Assembly: GCA_045639325.1 (NCBI GenBank)
Contig: JAZUCU010000057.1
Location: forward strand, 1 to 50,814
Source: RGIG8244 sp045639325
Lineage (GTDB): Bacteria; Verrucomicrobiota; Lentisphaeria; Victivallales; UBA1829
Length of the DNA stretch: 50,814 bases
Direction: 5' to 3'
In this document: piece after piece, positions 17,487 to 26,525 of the stretch
How positions within the stretch are numbered: the first letter of the stretch is position 1
Layout: each line of letters begins with the position of its first letter
Program-made: the position numbers and the translations under genes
The notes under the pieces: model-generated
What the model was told of the DNA's origin: nothing
The model's database searches: none
The model's input: only the letters and a program-made list of their open reading frames with translations

Positions 17487-19385
17487 ATGAAAAAACGAAT
17501 ATTATTTTGTATGGCAGCGTTTGTTTTCAGTCTGACATTACCGGAAGCGTTTTCATCGGATGGCAGGGACAGCAATAGGAAAGAAATTTATAAAGTCACC
17601 CATTCCGTCGATAAATTTTTTGATAAAAATCTTCCTGCAGATTTATTCAAAAGGATTGCAGAAGGAAAAATCAACCGGCAAATCTATCCCCGTTTTTCCG
17701 ATCGCAAATCATGGGAAAAAGCCAGGAAACATCCATGCGCAGCTGACATAATCAAAAATGCCGATGCCATCGCAGAAAATTATGTTCCGCTTCTGCTGTT
17801 TTCCAATTTCCGCCGTTTCGCGGTCGATGGAAACAGAGCAGACTATCAGATACCATACCATAAAAGAAGGGAAAATCTTGGCTATCTTGCTCTGGCATTG
17901 TGCCTGACCGGTGATAAAGAAAAATACATGCCAAGACTGTTGGATTATGCCGTAGCAATCATGGAAGAAACTTCATGGTGCGTGCCTTCGCATTCTCATT
18001 GGATCAAACAAACATGGATGAATCGCAGACCGGTAGATCTTTTCAACGCCCAAACCGGGATGGTTATGGCAATGCTGCATTATGTCCTCGGGGAAGAATT
18101 GGATAAGGAAATCGAAGGTCTTTCAGAACGAATCCGCCGGATTACGCTGGAGCGTACCATTTACACACTCTTTTATCATCCGGAATCATCTGAAATGCAT
18201 GGGTGGTATAACACAGATAAGCCGAACAACTGGGGACCATGGTGCGCCGCAAACTGTCTGCTTACCGTTTTACTTTTGGAACATGATAATGAAAAAGTGG
18301 CATTGTTTGCCAAAGAACTGCTGCATGTCTGCGCCCGTTTCGCATCTTGTTATGCGGATGACGGTTACTGCAACGAAGGTCCGAGTTACTACAGCAAAGC
18401 CGGATTGCAGCTTTTTTATGCTTTTGTAACATTCCATAAAATGGTACCCGGCAGTATGGATAAAATTTTTGCAATGCCGCGGATACGGGCAATCTTTGAA
18501 TTTATCGCCCACATGCGTATCGGAAATAAATATCAGGTGAATTTTGGAGATGGGGTACCTGAGTTTACTCCTGATGTTGCCGGTGTTCTGGTATGCAGCA
18601 AAGTGATCAAGTCTGATATTCTCCGGGAAGCCGGATCCGTTTCGAAGAAATATCTTGGACATACAGGTGATCATCTGGTAACCGGAATGCGGTTACTTTT
18701 TGATTCATCGGAAACGGCAGAAAAGATTACAGCCAACAATCCCTTTACTTATTTCAAAGATCGTTTGGCTATTTTGCGTTCCAGTGATTTTTCCGTGACT
18801 TTGAAAGGCGGAACAAATAACGAAAGTCACAATCATAACGATCTGGGCCATCTTACCGTATTTTTCAAGGGGAAACCGATCATTGTCGATGCAGGAAATG
18901 AATATTATACAAAAGTCAACGCCTCATCACGCCGCTATACGTTGTGGTATACCAGAGGTTCCGGACACAATGCGCCGGTATTTGGGAATGCAGAACAACA
19001 AGCCGGAGCAAATTATACTGCGACATTCCTCCGGGCAGAAAAAAATCTTCTGTCACTGGATCTTTCCAAAGCCTATCCGGAAGATGCCGGAGTTGTGAAC
19101 TTTGCCAGAATCCTGAATTTTACGCCGGAAAAAGTTGTTCTGCAGGATGAATTTCAGCTGAAAAAGGCTGCAGAATGCCGTATTAAATTTCTTACTCCGC
19201 AGAATGTTAGATTGCTTGCGGACAACACTTTGCTGATTGGAAATGTACGTTTGATCTTAACTGGTATTCAGGTCGAAAAAATAGAAACTCGTCCGAAAAT
19301 GAATGGAAGCTGGAATTGCGTTCTGACCGAAATTATACTGAAAAGCACGCAAAACAGTTATACTGTCACATTTATGGGGAAGTAA
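17487..19385 (+). CDS. Heparinase II/III-family polysaccharide lyase, secreted
   Basis: The 632-aa protein has a signal peptide (MKKRILFCMAAFVFSLTLPEAFS). The N-terminal two thirds look like an (alpha/alpha) toroid (NLGYLALALCLTGDKEKY, GMVMAMLHYVLGEELDKEIE, WGPWCAANCLLTVLLLEHD, NEGPSYYSKAGLQLFYAF). A C-terminal beta-sandwich follows with the heparinase II/III hallmark S447-H-N-H-N-D452 and IIVDAGNEYY. Such enzymes cleave uronic-acid-containing polysaccharides by beta-elimination, for example glycosaminoglycans, alginate or ulvan-like glycans. AAAGGA precedes the ATG. It is co-directional with the LRR lipoprotein. No dedicated uptake or unsaturated-uronate enzymes lie beside it, so the substrate remains open. 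Confidence 0.85.
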   Translation: MKKRILFCMAAFVFSLTLPEAFSSDGRDSNRKEIYKVTHSVDKFFDKNLPADLFKRIAEGKINRQIYPRFSDRKSWEKARKHPCAADIIKNADAIAENYVPLLLFSNFRRFAVDGNRADYQIPYHKRRENLGYLALALCLTGDKEKYMPRLLDYAVAIMEETSWCVPSHSHWIKQTWMNRRPVDLFNAQTGMVMAMLHYVLGEELDKEIEGLSERIRRITLERTIYTLFYHPESSEMHGWYNTDKPNNWGPWCAANCLLTVLLLEHDNEKVALFAKELLHVCARFASCYADDGYCNEGPSYYSKAGLQLFYAFVTFHKMVPGSMDKIFAMPRIRAIFEFIAHMRIGNKYQVNFGDGVPEFTPDVAGVLVCSKVIKSDILREAGSVSKKYLGHTGDHLVTGMRLLFDSSETAEKITANNPFTYFKDRLAILRSSDFSVTLKGGTNNESHNHNDLGHLTVFFKGKPIIVDAGNEYYTKVNASSRRYTLWYTRGSGHNAPVFGNAEQQAGANYTATFLRAEKNLLSLDLSKAYPEDAGVVNFARILNFTPEKVVLQDEFQLKKAAECRIKFLTPQNVRLLADNTLLIGNVRLILTGIQVEKIETRPKMNGSWNCVLTEIILKSTQNSYTVTFMGK

Positions 19386-19481
19386 AATATTTCCCGGACT
19401 GTTTATTTCATGAGGCAATTTCAAAAGTATTCAAAAATGTCTGAAAACTCTTGTTGCGATCTGAAAACGGAGCGTTTTTTG

Positions 19482-19513
19482 CTTGTCCGCCGTAGCCTTG
19501 GCGAAGGTGGATG
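19482..19513 (+). repeat. Short dispersed element, copy 1
   Basis: cttgtccgccgtagccttgg followed by cgaaggtggatg matches the reverse complement of 39897-39928 at 27 of 32 positions. Both copies lie in gene-free DNA. Confidence 0.65.
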
Positions 19514-19527
19514 GTTATTTTCCACAC

Positions 19528-19562
19528 CTTGTCACGGCATAGCCGTAAGGCGACGCCGGATC
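19528..19562 (+). repeat. Short dispersed element, variant copy
   Basis: cttgtcacggcatagccgta followed by aggcgacgccggatc has the same plan as copy 1 (cttgtc, then a GC-rich core with agcc and a gcga/acgcc half, then gga). It has a different core and lies 14 bp downstream. Confidence 0.45.
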
Positions 19563-19898
19563 AAAACTACCATTTTCATCTCATCAACAATCTTTTTTCA
19601 GTCAAATTTTGCCGGACTTTTGAAATTACCTTTCATAAAATCAAATTTCTTTCTGTAACGTGAGTATAAACTTCACGTCTGTAATAATATAGATAAATCA
19701 GGAAACGGCGCGGCACAGGAAAGCCCAGGTTGAAGCGGTCGCAAGCCCCCCCCGGGGATAAGACATAAGAATTCGCATTATGACAGACTCCGCATTGGCG
19801 GTTTTTCGTCAGAAACAGAAGGCATCGCAGTGGCAATAACGTACCCGGATGCTTGATTTCAGGTTACAGGATGCATTACGCAATATACACAATCCAGA

Positions 19899-21434
19899 TT
19901 AATTTTCCAAATATTCAAGGAGTGTTCCGAAGAGGATCAAGGATGCACGTTTTGCATGGTCCGGCGTCAGTCGTTCATAACAAAATTGTTCGTATTTACT
20001 GCGATAAATCAGCAAGTTTTCTTTGATTGCATTACGGTCGAACGTATAAGGTTTCTGTAAATATTCCGATGCCGCCAGAATGCCGAATTCCGCACGGTTC
20101 TTCAACGTTTCCGCCGCAAAAATGTATCGGTCGAAAAGATCGAAGCCTTTTGTGATTTCCTTCCGCAATTCCTGTAATCCGGTCAAAGCAGTTGTGTATT
20201 TTTCAAGAAGGGTGTACGTCTTTTTCAATTCCGTATTCAGAATGTCAGCTTCCGCATATTCCCCGAGCCGGGTACGGATGATGTCCGCGGCCGGAACTTT
20301 GAGAGCCTTGCTGTGTCCGGTACTTCCCGCAAAAGAAAACAACGCCCGTTCTTCCAGCAATTCCAACAGAGAGAAATAGCGTTCGCCGGGAATCCCGAAA
20401 TGAGTTTGCGCATAATCATTCATCACAGCGGAAAAATCATCCGTCGGACGTACTGCTTCGATGGCGGGCTGTAATTCATAATCAAAATAATGTACCGTCC
20501 ACGATGTATGCATGTAACCCATACATTCACGACTTTTCTTCATCATACTGCAGGCATTGCAGATGTGCATAACAGTTTTACCCAACAGATAGTTATCCGG
20601 ATAGCATGCAGATGCACCGGCGGTAATTACCCGGAACCCGTGATCCAGAAGAAAATCAACGGTATAAAAGATATTCAACTTGCCATTTTTATAAAGATAT
20701 TTCCCGAAATCCTGCCGCATTTTATCCGTGATCTGATCTTCCCCGATCAGCCGTCCGCCGACTTCATCCCAAAGCCATAATTCATTCCGGTCGGAGCGCA
20801 ATTCATAACGCCAATCCACCATAATGATATTTTTTTCCAGCAGCGGCACTCCATGAGGATGAATCAGAAGCATATCCGCCCAGATCATGATTTCCCGCCC
20901 TGCCGCATTGGCGATCCGGTTCAGAAAATTGATATGATCCGCCAGTAATTTTTCTTTGCCGCCCTGAGCAATGACTTTTTGGCAATCCGGGCATTTTTCG
21001 CCCAAACCCCAGACTTCATCGCAGCCGACATGGATATATTTGCTGTTGGAAAAGAGATTCAGATATTCCAGAATCAACGCATGCAGAAATTCCCGGACTT
21101 CCGGCTTTTGCGGACAATACGGAGAGAGCGTGCCGGGCGTATCGGCAAGGTGCGCATATTCTTTCTGACTGAGCACATATTCACAATGTCCCAAACACTG
21201 CACCAGCGGAATATTTTCGAAACCGAGCTGCTCCGAAAAACGGAGCAGGTCCGCCATTTCCGCCTTGCTGATACTGTCTTGCTGAACACTGTATTGCAGG
21301 GTATCCCAGCGGACAAAATCCTCCAGTTCCCAGAGAATCGTATCATAGCCCCAGTCTTTCAACTGACGTATGAATTTCTCCAGATAAGGACGGTTGAAAT
21401 ATGCAGTATTGAAATCAAAATGGAATATTTTCAT
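19899..21434 (-). CDS. GH20-like beta-hexosaminidase, cytoplasmic
   Basis: The 511-aa protein has no signal peptide. The TIM barrel begins at once (HFDFNTAYFNRPYLEKFIRQ, then DTILWELEDF). It carries the GH20 catalytic pair in YIHVGCD139-E140VW; in this family the Asp orients the substrate acetamido group and the Glu is the acid. A CPDC pair follows closely. Downstream IMIWADML resembles a GH20 strand. The C-terminal third is helical. It is the last gene of the locus D operon, 8 bp after the beta-helix gene, and would release terminal N-acetylhexosamine or a related sugar from imported oligosaccharides. GH20 is the best motif match, but the barrel is divergent. Confidence 0.7.
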   Translation of the reverse strand: MKIFHFDFNTAYFNRPYLEKFIRQLKDWGYDTILWELEDFVRWDTLQYSVQQDSISKAEMADLLRFSEQLGFENIPLVQCLGHCEYVLSQKEYAHLADTPGTLSPYCPQKPEVREFLHALILEYLNLFSNSKYIHVGCDEVWGLGEKCPDCQKVIAQGGKEKLLADHINFLNRIANAAGREIMIWADMLLIHPHGVPLLEKNIIMVDWRYELRSDRNELWLWDEVGGRLIGEDQITDKMRQDFGKYLYKNGKLNIFYTVDFLLDHGFRVITAGASACYPDNYLLGKTVMHICNACSMMKKSRECMGYMHTSWTVHYFDYELQPAIEAVRPTDDFSAVMNDYAQTHFGIPGERYFSLLELLEERALFSFAGSTGHSKALKVPAADIIRTRLGEYAEADILNTELKKTYTLLEKYTTALTGLQELRKEITKGFDLFDRYIFAAETLKNRAEFGILAASEYLQKPYTFDRNAIKENLLIYRSKYEQFCYERLTPDHAKRASLILFGTLLEYLEN

Positions 21435-21442
21435 GGAATCTC

Positions 21443-22600
21443 TTACAGTTCAGAACACTTGATATCTTTTCCGCCTTGAATGGGGAAGTAATCTCTGCCG
21501 TGAGGATATCCGGCGTGCCATTTAATGGAGCCGCGGAAACGGTTATCCGGATCCCACAGACCGTATTTCATGTGGCTGACTGCCGGTTTTGTACCGTCAC
21601 CGGCTTCAAAATTGACTCCGAGGCAAGTCAGATAGATGAAGCCCCAATTCATACCGAAAAGGCCGTGCTCACCGGCAACAAAGATTTTCTGGTTATGCTG
21701 CGCCACAACATGGTTGATCAGACTCCAATGGGTGCTGTCCATGAAAACAATTCCGTTTTCGCAGTTATGAACATAAAGGTAACTGGCGTTGATGTGTTCG
21801 CCCAGAACCAAGCCGTAACGGAAGCCCTGTACTGCCACGTTATCAAGAACCTGATTGTCGTTCTGATCGCCGGACATGATCAGGCCGGCGGTATGACAGG
21901 GATTCGGCTGCAATTCCTTGTTCAGATAATGGTCCCCGACGTTGTCATCCAGGCAGAATTGACTGTAACGCACACAAGCGCGGCTGGAATTTTGCAGATT
22001 CACCGCACTTTGCGTGGGATACATCCGGTCCTTGTGCAATTTCACGCGGAATTCAAGATTGGTGATGGAGACTTGACCGGTACTGAATTTTCCGGCTCCG
22101 GAAGTACCTTCAACGGTGGCAAGAATGGAGTACGGCCGTTCTTTCGGGTCCCGGACTTCCGGTGCTTCCCAATCACTGAACAAACGTGTATTTCTTGTGT
22201 GCATGGTACCGAACGTTGTTGCTTTGAAAACCTTCATCGGCGGTCTTACCTGATAGGAATAAAGCAGCTGACACGGCATTTCACCCTCAAATGCAATATT
22301 TGTACTGGGCGGAATATAAAGCTGCCCGCGGCAGGGCTTGCCGTCAACGGTTTCCACTGCCGGACTGGCGATCCGGTATCCCTTTTTTGTGTAGGGAAAA
22401 CGGATTTTTCCGCCACCGCGTTTTGCGGTGAAATTGATTGCCGCCTGAATGGCAGCCGTATCGTCGGTGATGCCATCGCCTTTTGCACCGAAATCCATAA
22501 CCGAGACGCCATCACCTCTCGTAAGATCAATACTGCTGCAGCCGCAGAAGAATGCTGCCGTCGAACACAGCGATGAATAAATGATTCTTCTGATTTTCAT
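21443..22600 (-). CDS. Pectate-lyase-superfamily right-handed beta-helix lipoprotein
   Basis: The 385-aa protein from the start at 22600 has AAGGAG upstream and a lipoprotein-like signal ending AFFCGCSS. A longer frame to 22645 would overlap P3 and is not preferred. The mature protein opens with VMDFGAKGDGITDDTAAIQA, the classic start of Pectate_lyase_3/GH28-like beta-helix domains. Further turns include NDNQVLDNVAVQGFRYGLVL and LYVHNCENGIVFMD. Such proteins bind or cleave acidic polysaccharides, by lyase or hydrolase chemistry; catalytic residues are not evident by eye. It lies 34 bp after P3 and 8 bp before the GH20-like gene, and probably acts on the cell surface. Confidence 0.8.
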   Translation of the reverse strand: MKIRRIIYSSLCSTAAFFCGCSSIDLTRGDGVSVMDFGAKGDGITDDTAAIQAAINFTAKRGGGKIRFPYTKKGYRIASPAVETVDGKPCRGQLYIPPSTNIAFEGEMPCQLLYSYQVRPPMKVFKATTFGTMHTRNTRLFSDWEAPEVRDPKERPYSILATVEGTSGAGKFSTGQVSITNLEFRVKLHKDRMYPTQSAVNLQNSSRACVRYSQFCLDDNVGDHYLNKELQPNPCHTAGLIMSGDQNDNQVLDNVAVQGFRYGLVLGEHINASYLYVHNCENGIVFMDSTHWSLINHVVAQHNQKIFVAGEHGLFGMNWGFIYLTCLGVNFEAGDGTKPAVSHMKYGLWDPDNRFRGSIKWHAGYPHGRDYFPIQGGKDIKCSEL

Positions 22601-22634
22601 ACCCTTACGTCTCCTTATATTATCTTTAAGTTTG

Positions 22635-23315
22635 TTATTTCCCATAGAACATCAAATTGCCGCTCTTTTTATAAATGCCTACATCTTTATCAGAGATTCG
22701 ACGGGGATTGACCGACTGGACATGTCCGTCAAGAAACAGGTGATTATTGCCGTAGCCGTGCATCGGCTTGACTTCCCGTTGTGTCGATTCACTATACGGC
22801 ATACCCGGAAGATACATAACATGATAAATCTCCCCGTAAATGTATATTCCGGCGGCATTCGTTTTTCTGACATTACCGTCAAAAACCCAATGAATTGCTG
22901 TTGGATTTTTTGATTGATCAATTTTTTGTGCAGTTGTAGCTCCGTTATGAGAATAATTCACAACAGAAGATGTTTCGCCTGACCATTTTTTATCTGTAAC
23001 TTTTTGAGAAGGACAATGAAATATATTATTCTTTCCTTTTTTTAATTCCGAAAAATGTTCAGATAAAGTAACCCACCATGCCGGAGCTTTGACTGGAACG
23101 GCATGACCATTATATGCATCAACGTAAAGAAGCATGTACGTTCCAATTTGTTTGAGATTGTTGGAGCAACTGCTGGCTTTACCTTTGCTGCGTACAGAGT
23201 TCAATGCGGGAAGAAGCATCGCAGCAAGAATGGCAATAATGGCAATCACAACAAGCAGTTCAATCAATGTAAAACATTTGTGTCTGATACTTTGGGTGTT
23301 ACAGAAACGTTTCAT
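22635..23315 (-). CDS. Pseudopilin-like protein P3
   Basis: The 226-aa protein has a longer basic leader (MKRFCNTQSIRHKC), then F15-TLIELLVVIAIIAIL with Glu at +5 and Cys at -1 instead of Gly. The Cys pair is SSCSNNLKQIG and FHCPSQK. The tail has a perfect H-X9-DG motif (HGYGNNHLFLDGHVQ). It sits between the 972-aa secreted hydrolase (42 bp upstream) and the beta-helix lipoprotein. The -1 Cys is unusual even among the six copies here. Confidence 0.88.
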   Translation of the reverse strand: MKRFCNTQSIRHKCFTLIELLVVIAIIAILAAMLLPALNSVRSKGKASSCSNNLKQIGTYMLLYVDAYNGHAVPVKAPAWWVTLSEHFSELKKGKNNIFHCPSQKVTDKKWSGETSSVVNYSHNGATTAQKIDQSKNPTAIHWVFDGNVRKTNAAGIYIYGEIYHVMYLPGMPYSESTQREVKPMHGYGNNHLFLDGHVQSVNPRRISDKDVGIYKKSGNLMFYGK

Positions 23316-23357
23316 TTTTTATTCCTCTCCTATGATTAATAAGTTATGTATAGCGAA

Positions 23358-26276
23358 TCAGTTGCTGAATTGCAAGGTACTGGGCGTTTTCCACGGCTTG
23401 ACCGGCGGTTTGCCGAGAAGTTCGGCTGCTTTCCAGTTCGTTTTGCCGTCAAATGAATATTTGGTATCTTTTCCGGAAGCTATTTTGCCTTCGGATGTTA
23501 CAATTTCATAAACGAATCCGGTGGGGCCGACCTGATTTTCAACAATCGCAGTAAACTGATTTTTTCCCTTTACCAGAATATCAGCAACCTTGAAACGGCT
23601 GACCACTCTGTGGCCTTTGGCTTTTCCCAGAGATTTGCCGTTCAGGAACAGTTCCGCATCGTCATCAACCGAACACTGGAAATAGGCTTCCGCCGGTTTC
23701 TTGGCAAGCACAAAATCGTGTTTGACATGGACCGTTTTCGCTTCGCCGCGCAGGTATTCCGGGTGGGCAGTCCAGTTGGCATCCATCAATACCGTTTCTT
23801 TACGGAAATTATAGTTTTTTGTGAGCTTGTGTGTCTGTTTGACAAATTTCGGCGGCAGCGGGATGTCAATCTTCTTATCTGTGATGAACAGAACGCCCTG
23901 ACCTTCGATGGTTTTTCCGTTATAAGTCACCGGTTTTTTCTGATTTTCGTTGACGATGATTTTAATGTATTTGTTTTCCACACCGGAAAGTCCGGCGGGG
24001 AGATTTTTCATTTCTTTGATGGTATCGGCAAGCAGCAATTCGGAGACAGCTTTGAGCTCCAGATTGACCCGGGCGAAGCCTCTCCACCAGTCGGAATACA
24101 CATCTCTTGCACCTTTCCCGTACCAGAAAATACCTCTTGCTCCGTGAGTGATGGCATTGTATACCATGAACCGGAGCTGTTTTTCTGTGGGACGCGGACG
24201 TTTCGCATCCAGTACATTTCCTGCGCCTTCTTCGCTCCAGCCGAATGCCTGCAGAATCATCCAGACCGGTTTGGTGTTCCAGGAAAGTTTTTCCGCCAGA
24301 TCAACGTATTCACCGACACAGGCAATGGTTCTGTTTTTCAAATTGTTATGACCATTCCCCTCCGGGATCGGGTAGATATCAACACCCAGTGCCATGGAGG
24401 CGCGGGAATAACTGCGGACGGATTGGAAGGATTGTTTCGGTTCATCCGGTGCACCGTTCAAACGGGGCGCATGATTCATCCAGAGAATCTGATCCGGCAG
24501 ATATTTATAGCGCAGTTTGAAGTGCTGACGGATTCCCCGGATATCCCAGCGGTTCCAGGGGGCTTCATCGTTCAGGAAGCCGATCAATACGTTCTGTTTT
24601 GCAAGGAATGCGGCTCTGGCCTGCAAATCCTTCCGGACACGTTCGTCGGAATGATTCGGATTCAAACCGTAGTTATCCCAGTCGATACTCTTCATCTGGA
24701 AACGTTCCAGCGTATCAACCAGATACTGCCCCATGGTGCCGCCGCGGCTGACACCTGACTGTACGGTATTGATTCCGGATTGAGAATATACACGCAGGGA
24801 ATCCAGATTATTGTCCGGAGTCACGATCCCGATAGGGAAGAATTTTTTGGAATTGAAAATCAGAATCCGTTCTTCATCAAACCAGGCGCCTTTTGTCTGT
24901 TTCGGGCGGATCCGGAACCATTCGTAATCGGTAAGGGAACCGCTTTTGAAGATCAGCTCATAAGCATTTTCCGGCAGTTTGTTTTTTAATTCCAGTTTCA
25001 ACTTATGGAGCTTACGGACGGGCAAACCGCTGAACTTCCAATCCTGAATCTTTTTGCCGTCGATTTCGTGCAGTTCAACAGTGAGCTTGGAGTCAGGGAC
25101 AATCATTTCCAACTCAAAGTTTTTGGGACTGGCAGGGGAAATAAAGGTATTGGAAACCGGCATGGGGGAGGAAATACGGCAGTAATCATCGGCAGCAAGA
25201 ACTTTTTCATCTTTCGGGAGATCGCTGGCACGTTTCAGAGTCACATCATCAAAATTCAGAGTCCCGGCGGTCTGCAGCTGAACATAGAGAGCCGCACTGG
25301 TCGGAACTTCTTTCGGCATATTGAATTTGAGGACCTTTTCCGTCCAGTTGACGTAGCTTGACTGATTGCGCGCCATGGCGTTTCCGATGAATTTGCGTCC
25401 GTTCATAAATTCAACGTAAAAACGGAAGAGGGTTCCCGGATTTCCGGCAGTGTTGACTTTCATCGTCAGAACCATCGGTGTGCCGGGAGGGATGGATTTC
25501 AACAGATCCCGGTCGAAAACATAACGCCAGGCAAGCATGCCATTCGGTTTATCATCGCATTTCAACAGGAAAGAACGTTTTCCGGATGCGGCAGTATTTT
25601 CTTCAACAGCGGCAATACCGTTTTTGCTGCGTTTCAGAATCGACCAGCCGAAGGGAGGCACGCCCGGCTCGGATCCTTCCGCATCGCCGCCGTTGATATA
25701 GGAGGTATTTCCGGCAGCTGCATGATAAGGATTTTTCGCAGCATCGCCGAGATAGGCGCAGTCAAAAACAGCTTTCCCGTTGCCATTGAGCTGAAGATAG
25801 ACATTCGGCGCAATGTAATTCATATCTGATTTTTTGAATTTGACGGAGACCTTGCTCCATTTTCCGGGGACAAGTTTAGCTTTTGCCGCGTGGGTTTTAC
25901 TGGATTTGATGGATTCAAAATAAATCTTTACGTTGCAAGGCTTATCCACTGCGGTTGCCATGACGGAAAATTCCACGTCAGTTCCGGGAGCGATTTTGTT
26001 GAATTTATCGCCGAATCCGCCTTGACTCCAGAGAAGAACGGCTTTCTGTAAAGCCGGATTTTCATTGCGGATGGAAACGGCTCTTTTTCCCGCAAATACC
26101 ATTTTTTCTTCCAGTGCATTGGATTCTTCAAAGGTTCCTTTTTTGATAACGGACCAGAATTCGGGCATGGAGGAATTCTGTTCCTGCTGTACCTCAAACG
26201 ATGGATTTTTCAGAAGATTTGCCCAACAGATTCCATTCAGCATCAACAGCAGCAGAATGCTCATAGTTCTTTTCAT
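23358..26276 (-). CDS. Secreted glycoside-hydrolase-like protein with two carbohydrate-binding modules
   Basis: The 972-aa protein has a signal peptide (MKRTMSILLLLMLNGICWA). Two galactose-binding-like, CBM4/9-type modules follow (NLLKNPSFEVQQEQNSSMPE from residue 20, and INGGDAEGSEPGVPPFGWSI from about 195), each with FDDV- or FDCA-type ends. The centre is a TIM barrel of the GH2/GH5/GH42 type (FFPIGIVTPDNNLDSLRVYS, FLNDEAPWNRWDI, GVDIYPIPEGNG, NAITHGARGIFWYGKG). The C-terminal domain is rhamnosidase/GH2-like (CSVDDDAELFLNGKSLGKAK). GGAGG precedes the ATG. It heads operon D, with a leader of about 137 nt after the predicted start point. Specificity is unknown. Confidence 0.75.
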   Translation of the reverse strand: MKRTMSILLLLMLNGICWANLLKNPSFEVQQEQNSSMPEFWSVIKKGTFEESNALEEKMVFAGKRAVSIRNENPALQKAVLLWSQGGFGDKFNKIAPGTDVEFSVMATAVDKPCNVKIYFESIKSSKTHAAKAKLVPGKWSKVSVKFKKSDMNYIAPNVYLQLNGNGKAVFDCAYLGDAAKNPYHAAAGNTSYINGGDAEGSEPGVPPFGWSILKRSKNGIAAVEENTAASGKRSFLLKCDDKPNGMLAWRYVFDRDLLKSIPPGTPMVLTMKVNTAGNPGTLFRFYVEFMNGRKFIGNAMARNQSSYVNWTEKVLKFNMPKEVPTSAALYVQLQTAGTLNFDDVTLKRASDLPKDEKVLAADDYCRISSPMPVSNTFISPASPKNFELEMIVPDSKLTVELHEIDGKKIQDWKFSGLPVRKLHKLKLELKNKLPENAYELIFKSGSLTDYEWFRIRPKQTKGAWFDEERILIFNSKKFFPIGIVTPDNNLDSLRVYSQSGINTVQSGVSRGGTMGQYLVDTLERFQMKSIDWDNYGLNPNHSDERVRKDLQARAAFLAKQNVLIGFLNDEAPWNRWDIRGIRQHFKLRYKYLPDQILWMNHAPRLNGAPDEPKQSFQSVRSYSRASMALGVDIYPIPEGNGHNNLKNRTIACVGEYVDLAEKLSWNTKPVWMILQAFGWSEEGAGNVLDAKRPRPTEKQLRFMVYNAITHGARGIFWYGKGARDVYSDWWRGFARVNLELKAVSELLLADTIKEMKNLPAGLSGVENKYIKIIVNENQKKPVTYNGKTIEGQGVLFITDKKIDIPLPPKFVKQTHKLTKNYNFRKETVLMDANWTAHPEYLRGEAKTVHVKHDFVLAKKPAEAYFQCSVDDDAELFLNGKSLGKAKGHRVVSRFKVADILVKGKNQFTAIVENQVGPTGFVYEIVTSEGKIASGKDTKYSFDGKTNWKAAELLGKPPVKPWKTPSTLQFSN

Positions 26277-26400
26277 TTACGTTGCCTCCATTCAAGTTTA
26301 TAATGCACAATTCATTTGCAGAGTATGCAAAATACTTTGGAACGAACGTGTTAATCCGTAAATAACGGTCGGTATCCCGTTTCCGTTTTGTGTAATATGC

Positions 26401-26448
26401 ATGCTCTATGTATGGTATACATATAGCATACAAATACGTTTTTTTCAA
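26401..26448 (-). promoter_or_regulatory. Promoter and candidate GntR operator of operon D
   Basis: On the minus strand TTGAAA (26448-26443), a 17-bp spacer and TGC-TATATG (extended -10, 26425-26420) form a strong promoter. The inverted repeat atgctctatgtat (26401-26413) / atacatatagcat (26417-26429) matches at 12 of 13 positions around a 3-bp centre. It covers the -10 and start point. Confidence 0.65.
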
Positions 26449-26468
26449 GAAAAAAAGTATAATTTTTC

Positions 26469-26496
26469 TTGTATTTTTTTATATGTATGATATATT
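26469..26496 (+). promoter_or_regulatory. Candidate promoter of the GntR gene at 26526
   Basis: TTGTAT (26469-26474) and TATATT (26491-26496) are spaced by 16 bp, with transcription starting near 26503. A further atgtatgatat lies over this promoter, so the regulator may also control itself. Confidence 0.45.
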
Positions 26497-26525
26497 CCGC
26501 CAAATAACATACATAAGGCTTCCCC

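Larger units (their letters stand above)
19386..19898. other. 513-bp gene-free interval with short repetitive elements
   Basis: This interval lies between the lyase gene and the converging GH20-like gene. It holds two related cttgtc-initiated elements (19482-19513 and 19528-19562), a small hairpin (acgtga/tcacgt, 19658-19678) and a C8-G4 run at 19746-19757. Short frames on either strand lack ribosome sites or recognisable motifs, so I see no gene. No U-tailed terminator is evident for either converging operon. Confidence 0.6.

Noticed and set aside
19746..19757. C8-G4 run as a phase-variable tract
   Set aside because: It is not within or just upstream of any gene, so slippage would have no evident effect.
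19633..19836. 67-codon frame on the minus strand in the gene-free interval
   Set aside because: No ribosome site, no family resemblance, and it runs through a low-complexity C-rich patch and a hairpin.
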